Assembly: GCA_041650595.1 (NCBI GenBank)
Contig: JBAZKW010000039.1
Span: forward strand, 1-5,016
Direction of reading: 5' to 3'
Length of the DNA stretch: 5,016 nt
Source of the DNA: CALFCX01 sp041650595
GTDB taxonomy: Bacteria > Margulisbacteria > WOR-1 > JAKLHX01
Below are positions 1 through 5,016 of the stretch, piece by piece. The translations under genes and the position numbers were made by a program. The notes under the pieces are model-generated. The model saw only the letters and a program-made list of their open reading frames with translations, did not search any database and was not told where the DNA came from. Each line of letters begins with the position of its first letter. Within the stretch, counting starts at the first letter, position 1.

Positions 1-96
1 AATGGGATGAAAATTTTCGCGCAGGGTCTTGAGACGTGAAGCTCCCAATCCGGGGATCGACTGCAGAGCCAGCCAAATATCAAGATCGCCCGTCAT
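1..96 (-). CDS. dprA: DNA processing protein DprA, N-terminal fragment (cut by window edge)
   Basis: Only the first 32 codons are present; the reading frame runs open off the left edge. The peptide begins MTGDLDIWLALQSIPGLG and continues with ASRLKTLRENF. This matches the usual N-terminus of DprA/Smf: a 'W/ LAL..IPGLG..R...L...F' helix-hairpin-helix-like stretch at about residues 7-29. DprA loads RecA onto incoming single-stranded DNA during natural transformation in the cytoplasm; the Rossmann-like core that does this lies outside the window. The ATG at 94-96 overlaps the TGA of the upstream gene in an ATGA arrangement, which supports this start and suggests translational coupling. No clear Shine-Dalgarno sequence precedes it. 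The identification rests on a short motif, so another helix-hairpin-helix protein is possible but less likely. Confidence 0.72.
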   Translation of the reverse strand, partial: MTGDLDIWLALQSIPGLGASRLKTLRENFHPI

Positions 97-1181
97 TTTT
101 TCGTCTTATCAAAATAAGGGGCTTCTGAAGAGATCGCATCATAAGAAAAAAGGCTGAAACCATTGATAACTTTGTATTTTTTCTTCATATTCCTGTATAT
201 GGCAAATTGCGCACCGAAATCTTCGGGAGAAACCAGATAAGCACCTAGTCCCACAAGTATCCTGCCGCGGCCTGCAGCTTTTGCGGATTCTTGTGTACGC
301 CGTTTGACAACGTCGACGTCCTTTGAATAGATCATAGGAACAGCAAAATCTATCCAGCCCAGTTTGAGCCAGACGGGCCAGTTCTGGCCTTTTCCTTCTA
401 CAGCAACACTTATGTCCTGATAAACCGCAGCCGAGATCTTTATGCCCTTATTCGCAAGCCTTATCTCTTTACTTGCATCCCTGACCAGTTCGTTCACCTG
501 CCGGCATTTATATTCTATCCATTGTTTGCGAAGCTTTTTATAACCCTGCACACCATAATAATCTTTTACTGACTGCGGATAGTGTACGATGAAAAAAGGA
601 TCGAGCCAGTAAGCATTGCTGAAACTGCGCCTGCTTTCTATATCCAAACCGTCATATGCCACGTCGTACCTAATATAATCAAAATGTATGCCGTCGACAT
701 CGTATTTTTCGGCCACTTCGACATACATATCGCATAGATATTTTTTTACTTCTTTTTTTGACGGGTCTAAAAATTTCATGTTCGAAGAAGACCGGACGAT
801 CCAGTCGGGATGCAGAATGACCACATGAGTGGGATCGGAAGGCACCTCAGACGAAGACCAAACATAATAAGCGTTGAGCCAGGCATGGACTTTGAGCCCT
901 GCACTGTGGGATTTTTCAACAGTATATGCCAATGGATCAAAATCAAGTTTCATTTTGGGTATGGCCTCGGAGTCATAATAAGCCTGTCCCCTGCCCACAA
1001 CCTGTACAAATAGCGTATCAAACCGGTATTTTTGTGCTGTTTTTACAAAATTATCGATCTTTTGTTTAGAATCCAACTGAAATCTGGTTATCCACATTGC
1101 TCTCACTTCAGCTGACGAGCAATTAACCCACCACAGACAGACAATAAGCACAACGGGGAGAATGCGTTTAATTGAGCTCAT
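93..1181 (-). CDS. Exported glycosyl-hydrolase-like protein, GHL10 (DUF187/YngK-type) family
   Basis: A 362-aa protein. Residues 1-24 form a signal peptide: basic SSIKR, a hydrophobic core LPVVLIVCLWWV, then a probable signal peptidase I site after SSA (A24). The cysteine at 21 is not in a good lipobox (WVN-C). The mature part looks like one TIM-barrel GHL10 domain: VRAMWITRF at 26-34, VQVVGRGQAYYDS at 59-71, GLKVHAWLNAYYVW at 95-108, HPDWI at 124-128, the most conserved block DGIHFDYIRYD at 163-173, then WLKLGWIDFAVPMIY at 271-285 and GFSLFSYDAI at 341-350. Family members are predicted carbohydrate-active enzymes; the acidic residues of the DGIHFDYIRYD block are candidate catalytic residues, but I cannot assign a substrate. 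The open frame extends upstream to 1301, but that extension is folE read in another frame. The ATG at 1179-1181 directly precedes the signal peptide and overlaps the folE stop (TAATG), which fixes the start. Confidence 0.88.
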   Translation of the reverse strand: MSSIKRILPVVLIVCLWWVNCSSAEVRAMWITRFQLDSKQKIDNFVKTAQKYRFDTLFVQVVGRGQAYYDSEAIPKMKLDFDPLAYTVEKSHSAGLKVHAWLNAYYVWSSSEVPSDPTHVVILHPDWIVRSSSNMKFLDPSKKEVKKYLCDMYVEVAEKYDVDGIHFDYIRYDVAYDGLDIESRRSFSNAYWLDPFFIVHYPQSVKDYYGVQGYKKLRKQWIEYKCRQVNELVRDASKEIRLANKGIKISAAVYQDISVAVEGKGQNWPVWLKLGWIDFAVPMIYSKDVDVVKRRTQESAKAAGRGRILVGLGAYLVSPEDFGAQFAIYRNMKKKYKVINGFSLFSYDAISSEAPYFDKTKK

Positions 1182-1738
1182 TATTTTTTGAGCAGAGTCA
1201 GGGCTTCGGCCCTTGTTGATGCGTTTTTCCTGAATACGCCGCGTACGGCAGAGGTCGTTGTGACCGATCCGGGCTTCCTGACGCCGCGCATCGACATGCA
1301 AAGGTGTTCTGCCTCTATTATCACAAGCACCCCGTGAGGATCTATCTTGTTCATTAGAGCATCGGCAATCTGCGTTGTAAGCCTCTCCTGCACTTGAGGA
1401 CGTTTTGCATATACCTCAAGCACCCTTACAAGCTTTGACAGACCAGTGATATGTCCTTTTTTTGGTATGTAGGCAATATGCGCATGGCCAAAAAAGGGAA
1501 CAAGATGATGTTCGCACATGGAGTAAAAAGGGATGTCTTTCACGATTATCATTTCTTCGTTGTCTTCATTGTGAAAAACGGTTATCTCTTTGGACGGATC
1601 GCGCCCGACTCCTGAGAATACTTCAAAGTACATCCTGGCTACTCTTGCCGGAGTGTTCTTAAGCCCTTCCCTTTCGGGATCCTCACCTATGGCAAGAAGT
1701 ATTTCCTTTACAGCTTTTTCTATCTTTTTCAGGTTCAT
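1181..1738 (-). CDS. folE: GTP cyclohydrolase I (type I, zinc-dependent)
   Basis: A 185-aa cytoplasmic enzyme that converts GTP to 7,8-dihydroneopterin triphosphate and formate. This is the entry step to tetrahydrofolate, and in some bacteria the same product also feeds queuosine synthesis. The family hallmarks are all visible: EDPEREGLKNTPARVARMY at 19-37, SMCEHHLVPFFGHAHIAYIP at 73-92, GLSKLVRVLEVYAKRPQVQERLT at 99-121, and EAEHLCMSMRGVRKPGS at 142-158. By correspondence with the E. coli enzyme (C110, H112, H113, H179, C181), the zinc ligands are C75, H78 and C147, and the catalytic histidines are H77 and H145. The protein is slightly shorter than E. coli FolE because of a compact N-terminus, as in many bacteria. 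Its ATG lies 3 nt after the fhs stop, and its TAA overlaps the next start. Only a weak purine run (GGGA) lies upstream, so coupling to fhs translation is likely. Confidence 0.97.
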   Translation of the reverse strand: MNLKKIEKAVKEILLAIGEDPEREGLKNTPARVARMYFEVFSGVGRDPSKEITVFHNEDNEEMIIVKDIPFYSMCEHHLVPFFGHAHIAYIPKKGHITGLSKLVRVLEVYAKRPQVQERLTTQIADALMNKIDPHGVLVIIEAEHLCMSMRGVRKPGSVTTTSAVRGVFRKNASTRAEALTLLKK

Positions 1739-1741
1739 GGT

Positions 1742-3400
1742 TTAAAATATCCCGTGTATTTCCCCGCAGTCATCTATGTACATATTTTCGGAAGCCGGAT
1801 GCTGAGGAAGGCCCGGCATTGTCATTATATCACCGGCATAAGCCACGATAAAACCCGCTCCGGCGCATATTTTTAACTTTTTTATATTTATCTTTAGGCC
1901 TGCCGGATCTCCGATCCTTGTATGGTCATCGGTAAAAGAGAACTGCGTTTTGGCGATACAGACCGGCAAACGGTCAAACCCGAGAGCCCTTATCCTGCTT
2001 AGATCCTCCTGAGCCTCAGAAGAAAAAGAAACCCCGTCGTTGTGATATATCTTTTTTGCAATAACATCAAGCTTTTCTCCGGCAGAAAGGCTGTCTTCGT
2101 ACAAAAGTTTAAAAGAGGAGTCTTTGTTTTTGACCGATTCCACTACTATCTCGGCCAGCACCTTGCCACCCGCGCCGCCTTTTTCCCTGACATCACTTAC
2201 GGCACAAGGAATTCCTTCTTTTTCACAAAACCCTGAGATGATATTTAGTTCCGACTCATCGTCAAAATCATACCTGTTCACTGCAACGATTATTGGAACT
2301 GAATAATTTTTCAACCCTTCGATGTGCTTCTCAAGGTTCCACAAGCCTTTTTTTAATGCTTCCTCATTCCTCTCCCTCCACTTATCCCTTGCCACTCCGC
2401 CTTGCCACTTGAGCGCCTTGGTCGTCACGACCAAAACAACGGCATCGGGTCTTAGCCCTCCAAGCCTGCATTTTATGTCGAAGAATTTTTCGGCGCCCAG
2501 GTCAGAACCGAATCCCGCTTCCGTGACAACATAATCGGCTAGTTTGAGAGCAAGCTTTGTCGCTATTAGGCTGTTGCAACCGTGCGCGATATTGGCAAAA
2601 GGCCCTCCGTGCACAAAAGCCGGCACCCCTTCTATCGTTTGGACAAGATTCGGTTTTATTGCATCTTTGAGCAAGAGAGCCATGGCCCCGTCGGCTTTAA
2701 GGTCGGCGGAAGTCAATGGCCTTCCGTCTGAAGAAAATCCGGTTATTATGGACCCGAGCTTTTGCCTGAGCTGAAAAAAATTCATTGAAAGACATGTCAC
2801 TGCCATAGCCTCCGAAGCCGCCGCTATATCAAAAGAAGACGTCCTTCTGATATCTTTGTATTCTAATGTGATCTTGCGCAGCGCTCTATCGTTCATATCT
2901 ATGACACGGTTCCAGGAGATCTTATCAATGTCAAAACCAAGATGGTTCCCGAAATATATATGATTGTCGAGCATGGCCGCAAGATAGTTGTGTGCCGAAC
3001 TTATCATATGCATATCGCCGGTAAAGTGGAGATTAATATCTTCCATGGGAATTACCTGTGACCATCCGCCTCCGGCAGCCCCTCCCTTGAGTCCCAGGGT
3101 CGGACCCAGCGATGGTTCCCTTATACACACAAAAGATCTTTTCCCGATCTTTTTGAGCACTTGGGCCAGGCCGATCGTCATTGTCGTTTTGCCTTCGCCG
3201 TACGGGGTCGGAGTGATCGTGGTTACAAGTATCAGCTTGCCGTTTTTTTTGTTCTTTCTTTTCTCATAAGCAGCAAGTTTTACTTTGGCGATATATTTTC
3301 CGTAATAATCTATTTCGTCAAGGCTTAATCCCGCCGATCTCGCTATCTTTTCGATGGGAAGCGGCTTTGACTTTCTGACTATTTCAAGATCAGTCAACAT
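1742..3400 (-). CDS. fhs: Formate-tetrahydrofolate ligase (10-formyl-THF synthetase)
   Basis: A 552-aa protein, full length for the family (about 550-560 aa). It joins formate to tetrahydrofolate with ATP hydrolysis, giving 10-formyl-THF for purines and formyl-Met-tRNA, or for C1 assimilation. The N-terminus has the usual PLPIEKIA and YGKYIAKVKL blocks (13-43). The ATP-binding loop TPTPYGEGKTT is at 63-73. REPSLGPTLGLKGGAAGGGW at 94-113 contains the first family signature and leads into INLHFTGDMHMI (122-133). Further conserved blocks are EAGFGSDLGAEKFFDIKCR at 294-312, VAVNRYDFDDESE at 372-384, and GAGFIVAYAGDIMTMPGLP at 514-532. The second signature (about 325-335, TTKALKWQGGV) departs from the VRALKxHGG form I know, but the rest argues for a functional enzyme. 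It is the first gene of the minus-strand block; folE follows after 3 nt. No strong Shine-Dalgarno site is seen before the ATG at 3398-3400. Confidence 0.97.
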   Translation of the reverse strand: MLTDLEIVRKSKPLPIEKIARSAGLSLDEIDYYGKYIAKVKLAAYEKRKNKKNGKLILVTTITPTPYGEGKTTMTIGLAQVLKKIGKRSFVCIREPSLGPTLGLKGGAAGGGWSQVIPMEDINLHFTGDMHMISSAHNYLAAMLDNHIYFGNHLGFDIDKISWNRVIDMNDRALRKITLEYKDIRRTSSFDIAAASEAMAVTCLSMNFFQLRQKLGSIITGFSSDGRPLTSADLKADGAMALLLKDAIKPNLVQTIEGVPAFVHGGPFANIAHGCNSLIATKLALKLADYVVTEAGFGSDLGAEKFFDIKCRLGGLRPDAVVLVVTTKALKWQGGVARDKWRERNEEALKKGLWNLEKHIEGLKNYSVPIIVAVNRYDFDDESELNIISGFCEKEGIPCAVSDVREKGGAGGKVLAEIVVESVKNKDSSFKLLYEDSLSAGEKLDVIAKKIYHNDGVSFSSEAQEDLSRIRALGFDRLPVCIAKTQFSFTDDHTRIGDPAGLKINIKKLKICAGAGFIVAYAGDIMTMPGLPQHPASENMYIDDCGEIHGIF

Positions 3401-3423
3401 GATTAGATTTTATCACATCTATC

Positions 3424-3452
3424 TTTAGAGGGCATTGTTATCCAGTTTTCAA
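3424..3452 (-). promoter_or_regulatory. Candidate sigma-70-type promoter for the fhs-folE-GHL10-dprA block
   Basis: On the minus strand, TTGAAA (3447-3452; 5 of 6 to TTGACA) is separated by exactly 17 nt from TCTAAA (3424-3429; 4 of 6 to TATAAT). Transcription would start near 3417, giving a short leader of about 17 nt before the fhs ATG. It lies in the only sizeable non-coding gap upstream of fhs, which supports it. Such matches are common by chance in A+T-rich spacers. A second A+T-rich hexamer, TAAAAT at 3407-3412, lacks a matching -35. Confidence 0.35.
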
Positions 3453-3598
3453 GATCATCTATTAGTGGTTCTATAAACAAAAAAATAATGAAATTTTGGA
3501 AGAGAAGTGACGATAGATAACTTGAGAGGTTAAAACAGGAATTCAACACTGTCGAGTCATTTAGCTGCAAGTCTCCAGATATGCCGAACGATTTAAAA

Positions 3599-3603
3599 AG
3601 GAG
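3599..3603 (+). promoter_or_regulatory. Strong Shine-Dalgarno site for the pentapeptide-repeat gene
   Basis: AGGAG lies 9 nt upstream of the ATG at 3613-3615. An in-frame TGA at 3604-3606 immediately follows it, so no longer start is possible in this frame. It is the clearest ribosome binding site in the window; the minus-strand genes mostly rely on stop/start overlaps. Confidence 0.85.
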
Positions 3604-3612
3604 TGAAAGAAA

Positions 3613-4497
3613 ATGTGGTGCCCAGGCACGGTTCCTATCGAATATAGAGGGATTTCGCTGGAAACAAGATCAATACTTGCTAGAATACATAATCCGATCT
3701 TAACCGGGCGTTTACCTATAAGAGAGATAAGGCAGAGCCTCGGTGAACAGGGACCGATAGAGAGATTCATAGGAGAAAGGGCATATAGCCATTTTGTCCA
3801 AAGAGGAGTTATAGCTGGGAAAACAATAGATCTGGAGGTTCTAAGAGGCATCATGGACGGAGAACAAAGTGAAACTTTTATTGATGCGATAAAACATGAT
3901 CCAGACAACTCTGGAGGATTGCGATTAAGAGAAGGCAACTATGACTATGAAAATATTGCCGGAGCATTGAACAGAATTGAGGATGAATGTCTAGGATATA
4001 AATATGGCGATATGCATCCGCGCGTTGTATCCGCTATCGAAATGCTTATGCGCGGTGAAGCAGAAAAATATTATGATGCCATTGCATCATTAAGAGCAGA
4101 TAGTAACAACCCAAATTTTGCAGTTGTTCTCAGCGGTGCCAATTTTGCCGGTGCAAAGCTCCAAAAGTTGGACCTTGCGGATGCAATCCTTCGAGGCGCC
4201 TGCTTTAGTGGAGCTCTAATCTTCCAAGCAAAATTTGATGGTGCAGACCTTGGCCGGGCACTTTTTAACGGAGCGACCTTGGTGCAATGTTCATTTGTAG
4301 GGGCAAATTTAAAGCATGCAACATTAAGCGGGGCGACGTCTTTAGGCGGAGATTTTACAGAAGCAAACCTTGAAGAGGCATTTATTTATGGAACCGGCTT
4401 TATGGCTGGAAGCTTTGTGGGTGCAATAATAGATCGTGAGCATGCTGAACGCAACGGGTCACATTTCACAGGTACCATAAAATGGGGTGGCATTTAA
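3613..4497 (+). CDS. Pentapeptide-repeat protein with an unrecognised N-terminal region
   Basis: A 294-aa protein, likely cytoplasmic: no signal peptide and no membrane segment. Residues 174-273 fall into 20 uninterrupted five-residue units ending on a bulky aliphatic or aromatic residue, with small Ala two places before: SGANF, AGAKL, QKLDL, ADAIL, RGACF and so on to VGAII. One further unit (FAVVL, 169-173) precedes them. By analogy with known pentapeptide proteins this should form about five coils of a right-handed quadrilateral beta-helix. Residues 1-165 carry no motif I recognise. They look polar, mixed-charge and mostly helical (for example IREIRQSLGEQGPIERFIGERA at 36-57), followed by an acidic DGEQSETFIDAIKHDPDNS patch at 82-100. 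A short tail, 274-294, contains GSHFTGTI. Gyrase-protecting Qnr/MfpA proteins are repeats almost throughout, so this is not clearly one of them. Function is unknown; a repeat scaffold joined to an uncharacterised helical domain is what can be seen. The gene stands alone, opposite in strand to all its neighbours, and its N-terminal half favours AGA/AGG for arginine. Confidence 0.9.
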   Translation: MWCPGTVPIEYRGISLETRSILARIHNPILTGRLPIREIRQSLGEQGPIERFIGERAYSHFVQRGVIAGKTIDLEVLRGIMDGEQSETFIDAIKHDPDNSGGLRLREGNYDYENIAGALNRIEDECLGYKYGDMHPRVVSAIEMLMRGEAEKYYDAIASLRADSNNPNFAVVLSGANFAGAKLQKLDLADAILRGACFSGALIFQAKFDGADLGRALFNGATLVQCSFVGANLKHATLSGATSLGGDFTEANLEEAFIYGTGFMAGSFVGAIIDREHAERNGSHFTGTIKWGGI

Positions 4498-4524
4498 TCC
4501 TGAAAAAACATGCGAGATCTGCCG

Positions 4525-5016
4525 TCAAATATTTTCACCTAATACAGTTGACACAATACCGACCACGGACAATCCATATTTGTTTAAAACAAAATCCCTC
4601 TTCCCCGCCTCTATAAATTTATCCGGCAACCCGATCCTTGTCACCGGAATTTTGATCTTGCTATCTTCAATCAGCTCGATCACCGCACTCCCGAAACCGC
4701 CTTGAAGGCACCCCTCTTCAACTGTGACGATGAGGTCTTTGTCTTTTGACTCTGACAGGATTAAATTTTTATCAAGCGGTTTAATGAACCGCGCATTTAT
4801 CACTGTCACAGAAAATCCTTGAGCTTCAAGCTTTTTTGCAGCTTCAACAGACGGATAAACCATAGAACCAATTGCTATTATCAGTATATTTTTGGGATTT
4901 TGGGTCTGGCAACTTGTTTGCAATTTGTAATTTGTAATTTGTAATCTAGAATTGTATTTTATCTCCCCCTTCCCTATCTCGATCTTCTTTATATCTTTAT
5001 CAATCTCCACCCCTAC
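4525..5016 (-). CDS. dxs: 1-deoxy-D-xylulose-5-phosphate synthase, C-terminal part (cut by window edge)
   Basis: The last 163 codons of a gene that enters from the right edge; a full DXS is about 620-640 aa. DXS condenses pyruvate and glyceraldehyde 3-phosphate using thiamine diphosphate, the first step of the DXP/MEP isoprenoid route, and also supplies DXP for thiamine and pyridoxal synthesis. The fragment starts in the linker before the C-terminal transketolase domain (GVEIDKDIKKIEIGKGEI, close to the usual 'IGKGE' linker). It continues with the domain itself: LIIAIGSMVYPSVEAAKKL, VINARFIKPLD, VTVEEGCLQGGFGSAVIEL and IGLPDKFIEAGKRD. The catalytic Glu and thiamine-binding domains lie outside the window. 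The GTG at 5008-5010 is an internal valine codon, not a start, because the DXS frame continues to the window end. A low-complexity insertion (4891-4959) sits in the linker. The gene ends 27 nt from the convergent pentapeptide-repeat gene. Confidence 0.95.
   Translation of the reverse strand, partial: VGVEIDKDIKKIEIGKGEIKYNSRLQITNYKLQTSCQTQNPKNILIIAIGSMVYPSVEAAKKLEAQGFSVTVINARFIKPLDKNLILSESKDKDLIVTVEEGCLQGGFGSAVIELIEDSKIKIPVTRIGLPDKFIEAGKRDFVLNKYGLSVVGIVSTVLGENI
4891..4959 (-). other. In-frame low-complexity insertion in the dxs interdomain linker
   Basis: Between the conserved IGKGEI and the conserved IIAIGSM, DXS proteins I know have roughly eight residues (of the type LREGKDVA). Here there are about 26, beginning KYNSRLQITNYKLQT and ending TQNPK. 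The extra stretch of about 18 residues is rich in Asn, Gln, Thr, Lys and Tyr, unlike the rest of DXS. It keeps the frame and falls in a surface linker, so it is probably tolerated. The exact borders are inferred from the family pattern, not from an alignment. Confidence 0.75.
4922..4945. repeat. Tandem repeat of the 7-mer AATTTGT (three full copies plus partial)
   Basis: On the plus strand AATTTGT occurs at 4922-4928, 4929-4935 and 4936-4942, followed by a partial AAT. Read on the coding (minus) strand, three 7-nt units make 21 nt, or seven codons, so the protein gains a seven-residue period (LQITNYK, then LQ again) without a frameshift. The array forms the core of the dxs linker insertion. 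Confidence 0.9.

Larger units (their letters stand above)
3401..3612. other. 212-nt divergent intergenic spacer between fhs and the pentapeptide-repeat gene
   Basis: This A+T-rich non-coding gap separates two divergently transcribed genes, so it must hold both promoters or their upstream parts. I find a candidate minus-strand promoter at 3424-3452 and a strong plus-strand ribosome binding site at 3599-3603. I see no convincing plus-strand -35/-10 pair, no palindromic operator, no transposon-type terminal inverted repeats and no riboswitch-like structure by eye. Confidence 0.6.

Noticed and set aside
105..118. Small hairpin CTTAT-CAAA-ATAAG just before the dprA start, considered as a terminator or attenuator
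   Set aside because: It has only five A+T-rich base pairs and no following T-run on the minus strand. It lies within coding sequence.
1182..1301. Extension of the GHL10 gene upstream to an ATG at 1299-1301
   Set aside because: The added 40 residues are folE coding sequence in another frame and would put an Arg-rich stretch before a clear signal peptide. The ATG at 1179-1181 begins the signal peptide and overlaps the folE stop.
2042..3269. Several plus-strand open frames of 60-93 codons opposite fhs
   Set aside because: All lie wholly antisense to a strongly conserved full-length enzyme, lack ribosome binding sites of note and give low-complexity products.
3561..3938. 125-codon open frame on the minus strand opposite the pentapeptide-repeat gene
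   Set aside because: It is antisense to a gene with a strong ribosome binding site and coherent repeats. Its product has no family features and is Ser/Pro/Leu-rich, as expected from a shadow frame.
4475..4485. CCAT-AAA-ATGG stem near the end of the pentapeptide-repeat gene, considered as a terminator
   Set aside because: It is four base pairs with a three-base loop, inside the coding sequence, and not followed by a T-run.
4515..4520. AGATCT palindrome in the convergent gap
   Set aside because: The flanking bases do not pair, so it is only a six-base palindrome expected by chance.
5008..5010. GTG as a start codon giving a 161-aa protein
   Set aside because: The frame stays open to the window end (V-G before this codon) and matches the DXS linker, so this is an internal valine of a longer gene.

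Overview
The window looks like bacterial chromosome of moderate base composition, probably from an uncultivated or poorly sampled lineage. It carries a complete tetrahydrofolate one-carbon pair (fhs, folE), a DXP-pathway isoprenoid gene (dxs) and a secreted GHL10-type glycoside-hydrolase-like protein. This argues against a highly reduced symbiont. The AATTTGT-type tandem repeat inside dxs recalls short repeats I remember from metagenome-derived candidate-phylum genomes such as Omnitrophota or Margulisbacteria-like groups. The phylum is a guess, not a call.

Layout: on the minus strand, reading from high to low coordinates, a compact block runs fhs (3400-1742), folE (1738-1181), GHL10-type exported protein (1181-93) and the first 32 codons of dprA (96-1, cut by the window edge). 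The junctions are a 3-nt gap, a TAATG stop/start overlap and an ATGA stop/start overlap. This indicates one polycistronic, probably translationally coupled transcript. A candidate promoter lies at 3424-3452. Fhs makes 10-formyl-THF and FolE starts pterin synthesis, so they share a folate theme. The GHL10-type protein and DprA look like unrelated passengers.

At the right edge, also on the minus strand, lies the C-terminal quarter of dxs (5016-4525). It runs off the window and carries an in-frame low-complexity insertion built on a 7-nt tandem repeat, just before its C-terminal domain.

Between dxs and fhs sits one plus-strand gene (3613-4497). It has its own strong Shine-Dalgarno site and encodes a 294-aa protein: an N-terminal half I do not recognise, then about 20 uninterrupted pentapeptide repeats. 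It is divergent from fhs across a 212-nt spacer and convergent with dxs across 27 nt. It is therefore an independent cassette interrupting a run of minus-strand housekeeping genes, and is the most accessory-looking element here. I see no RNA genes, CRISPR array, insertion sequence or clear intrinsic terminator.
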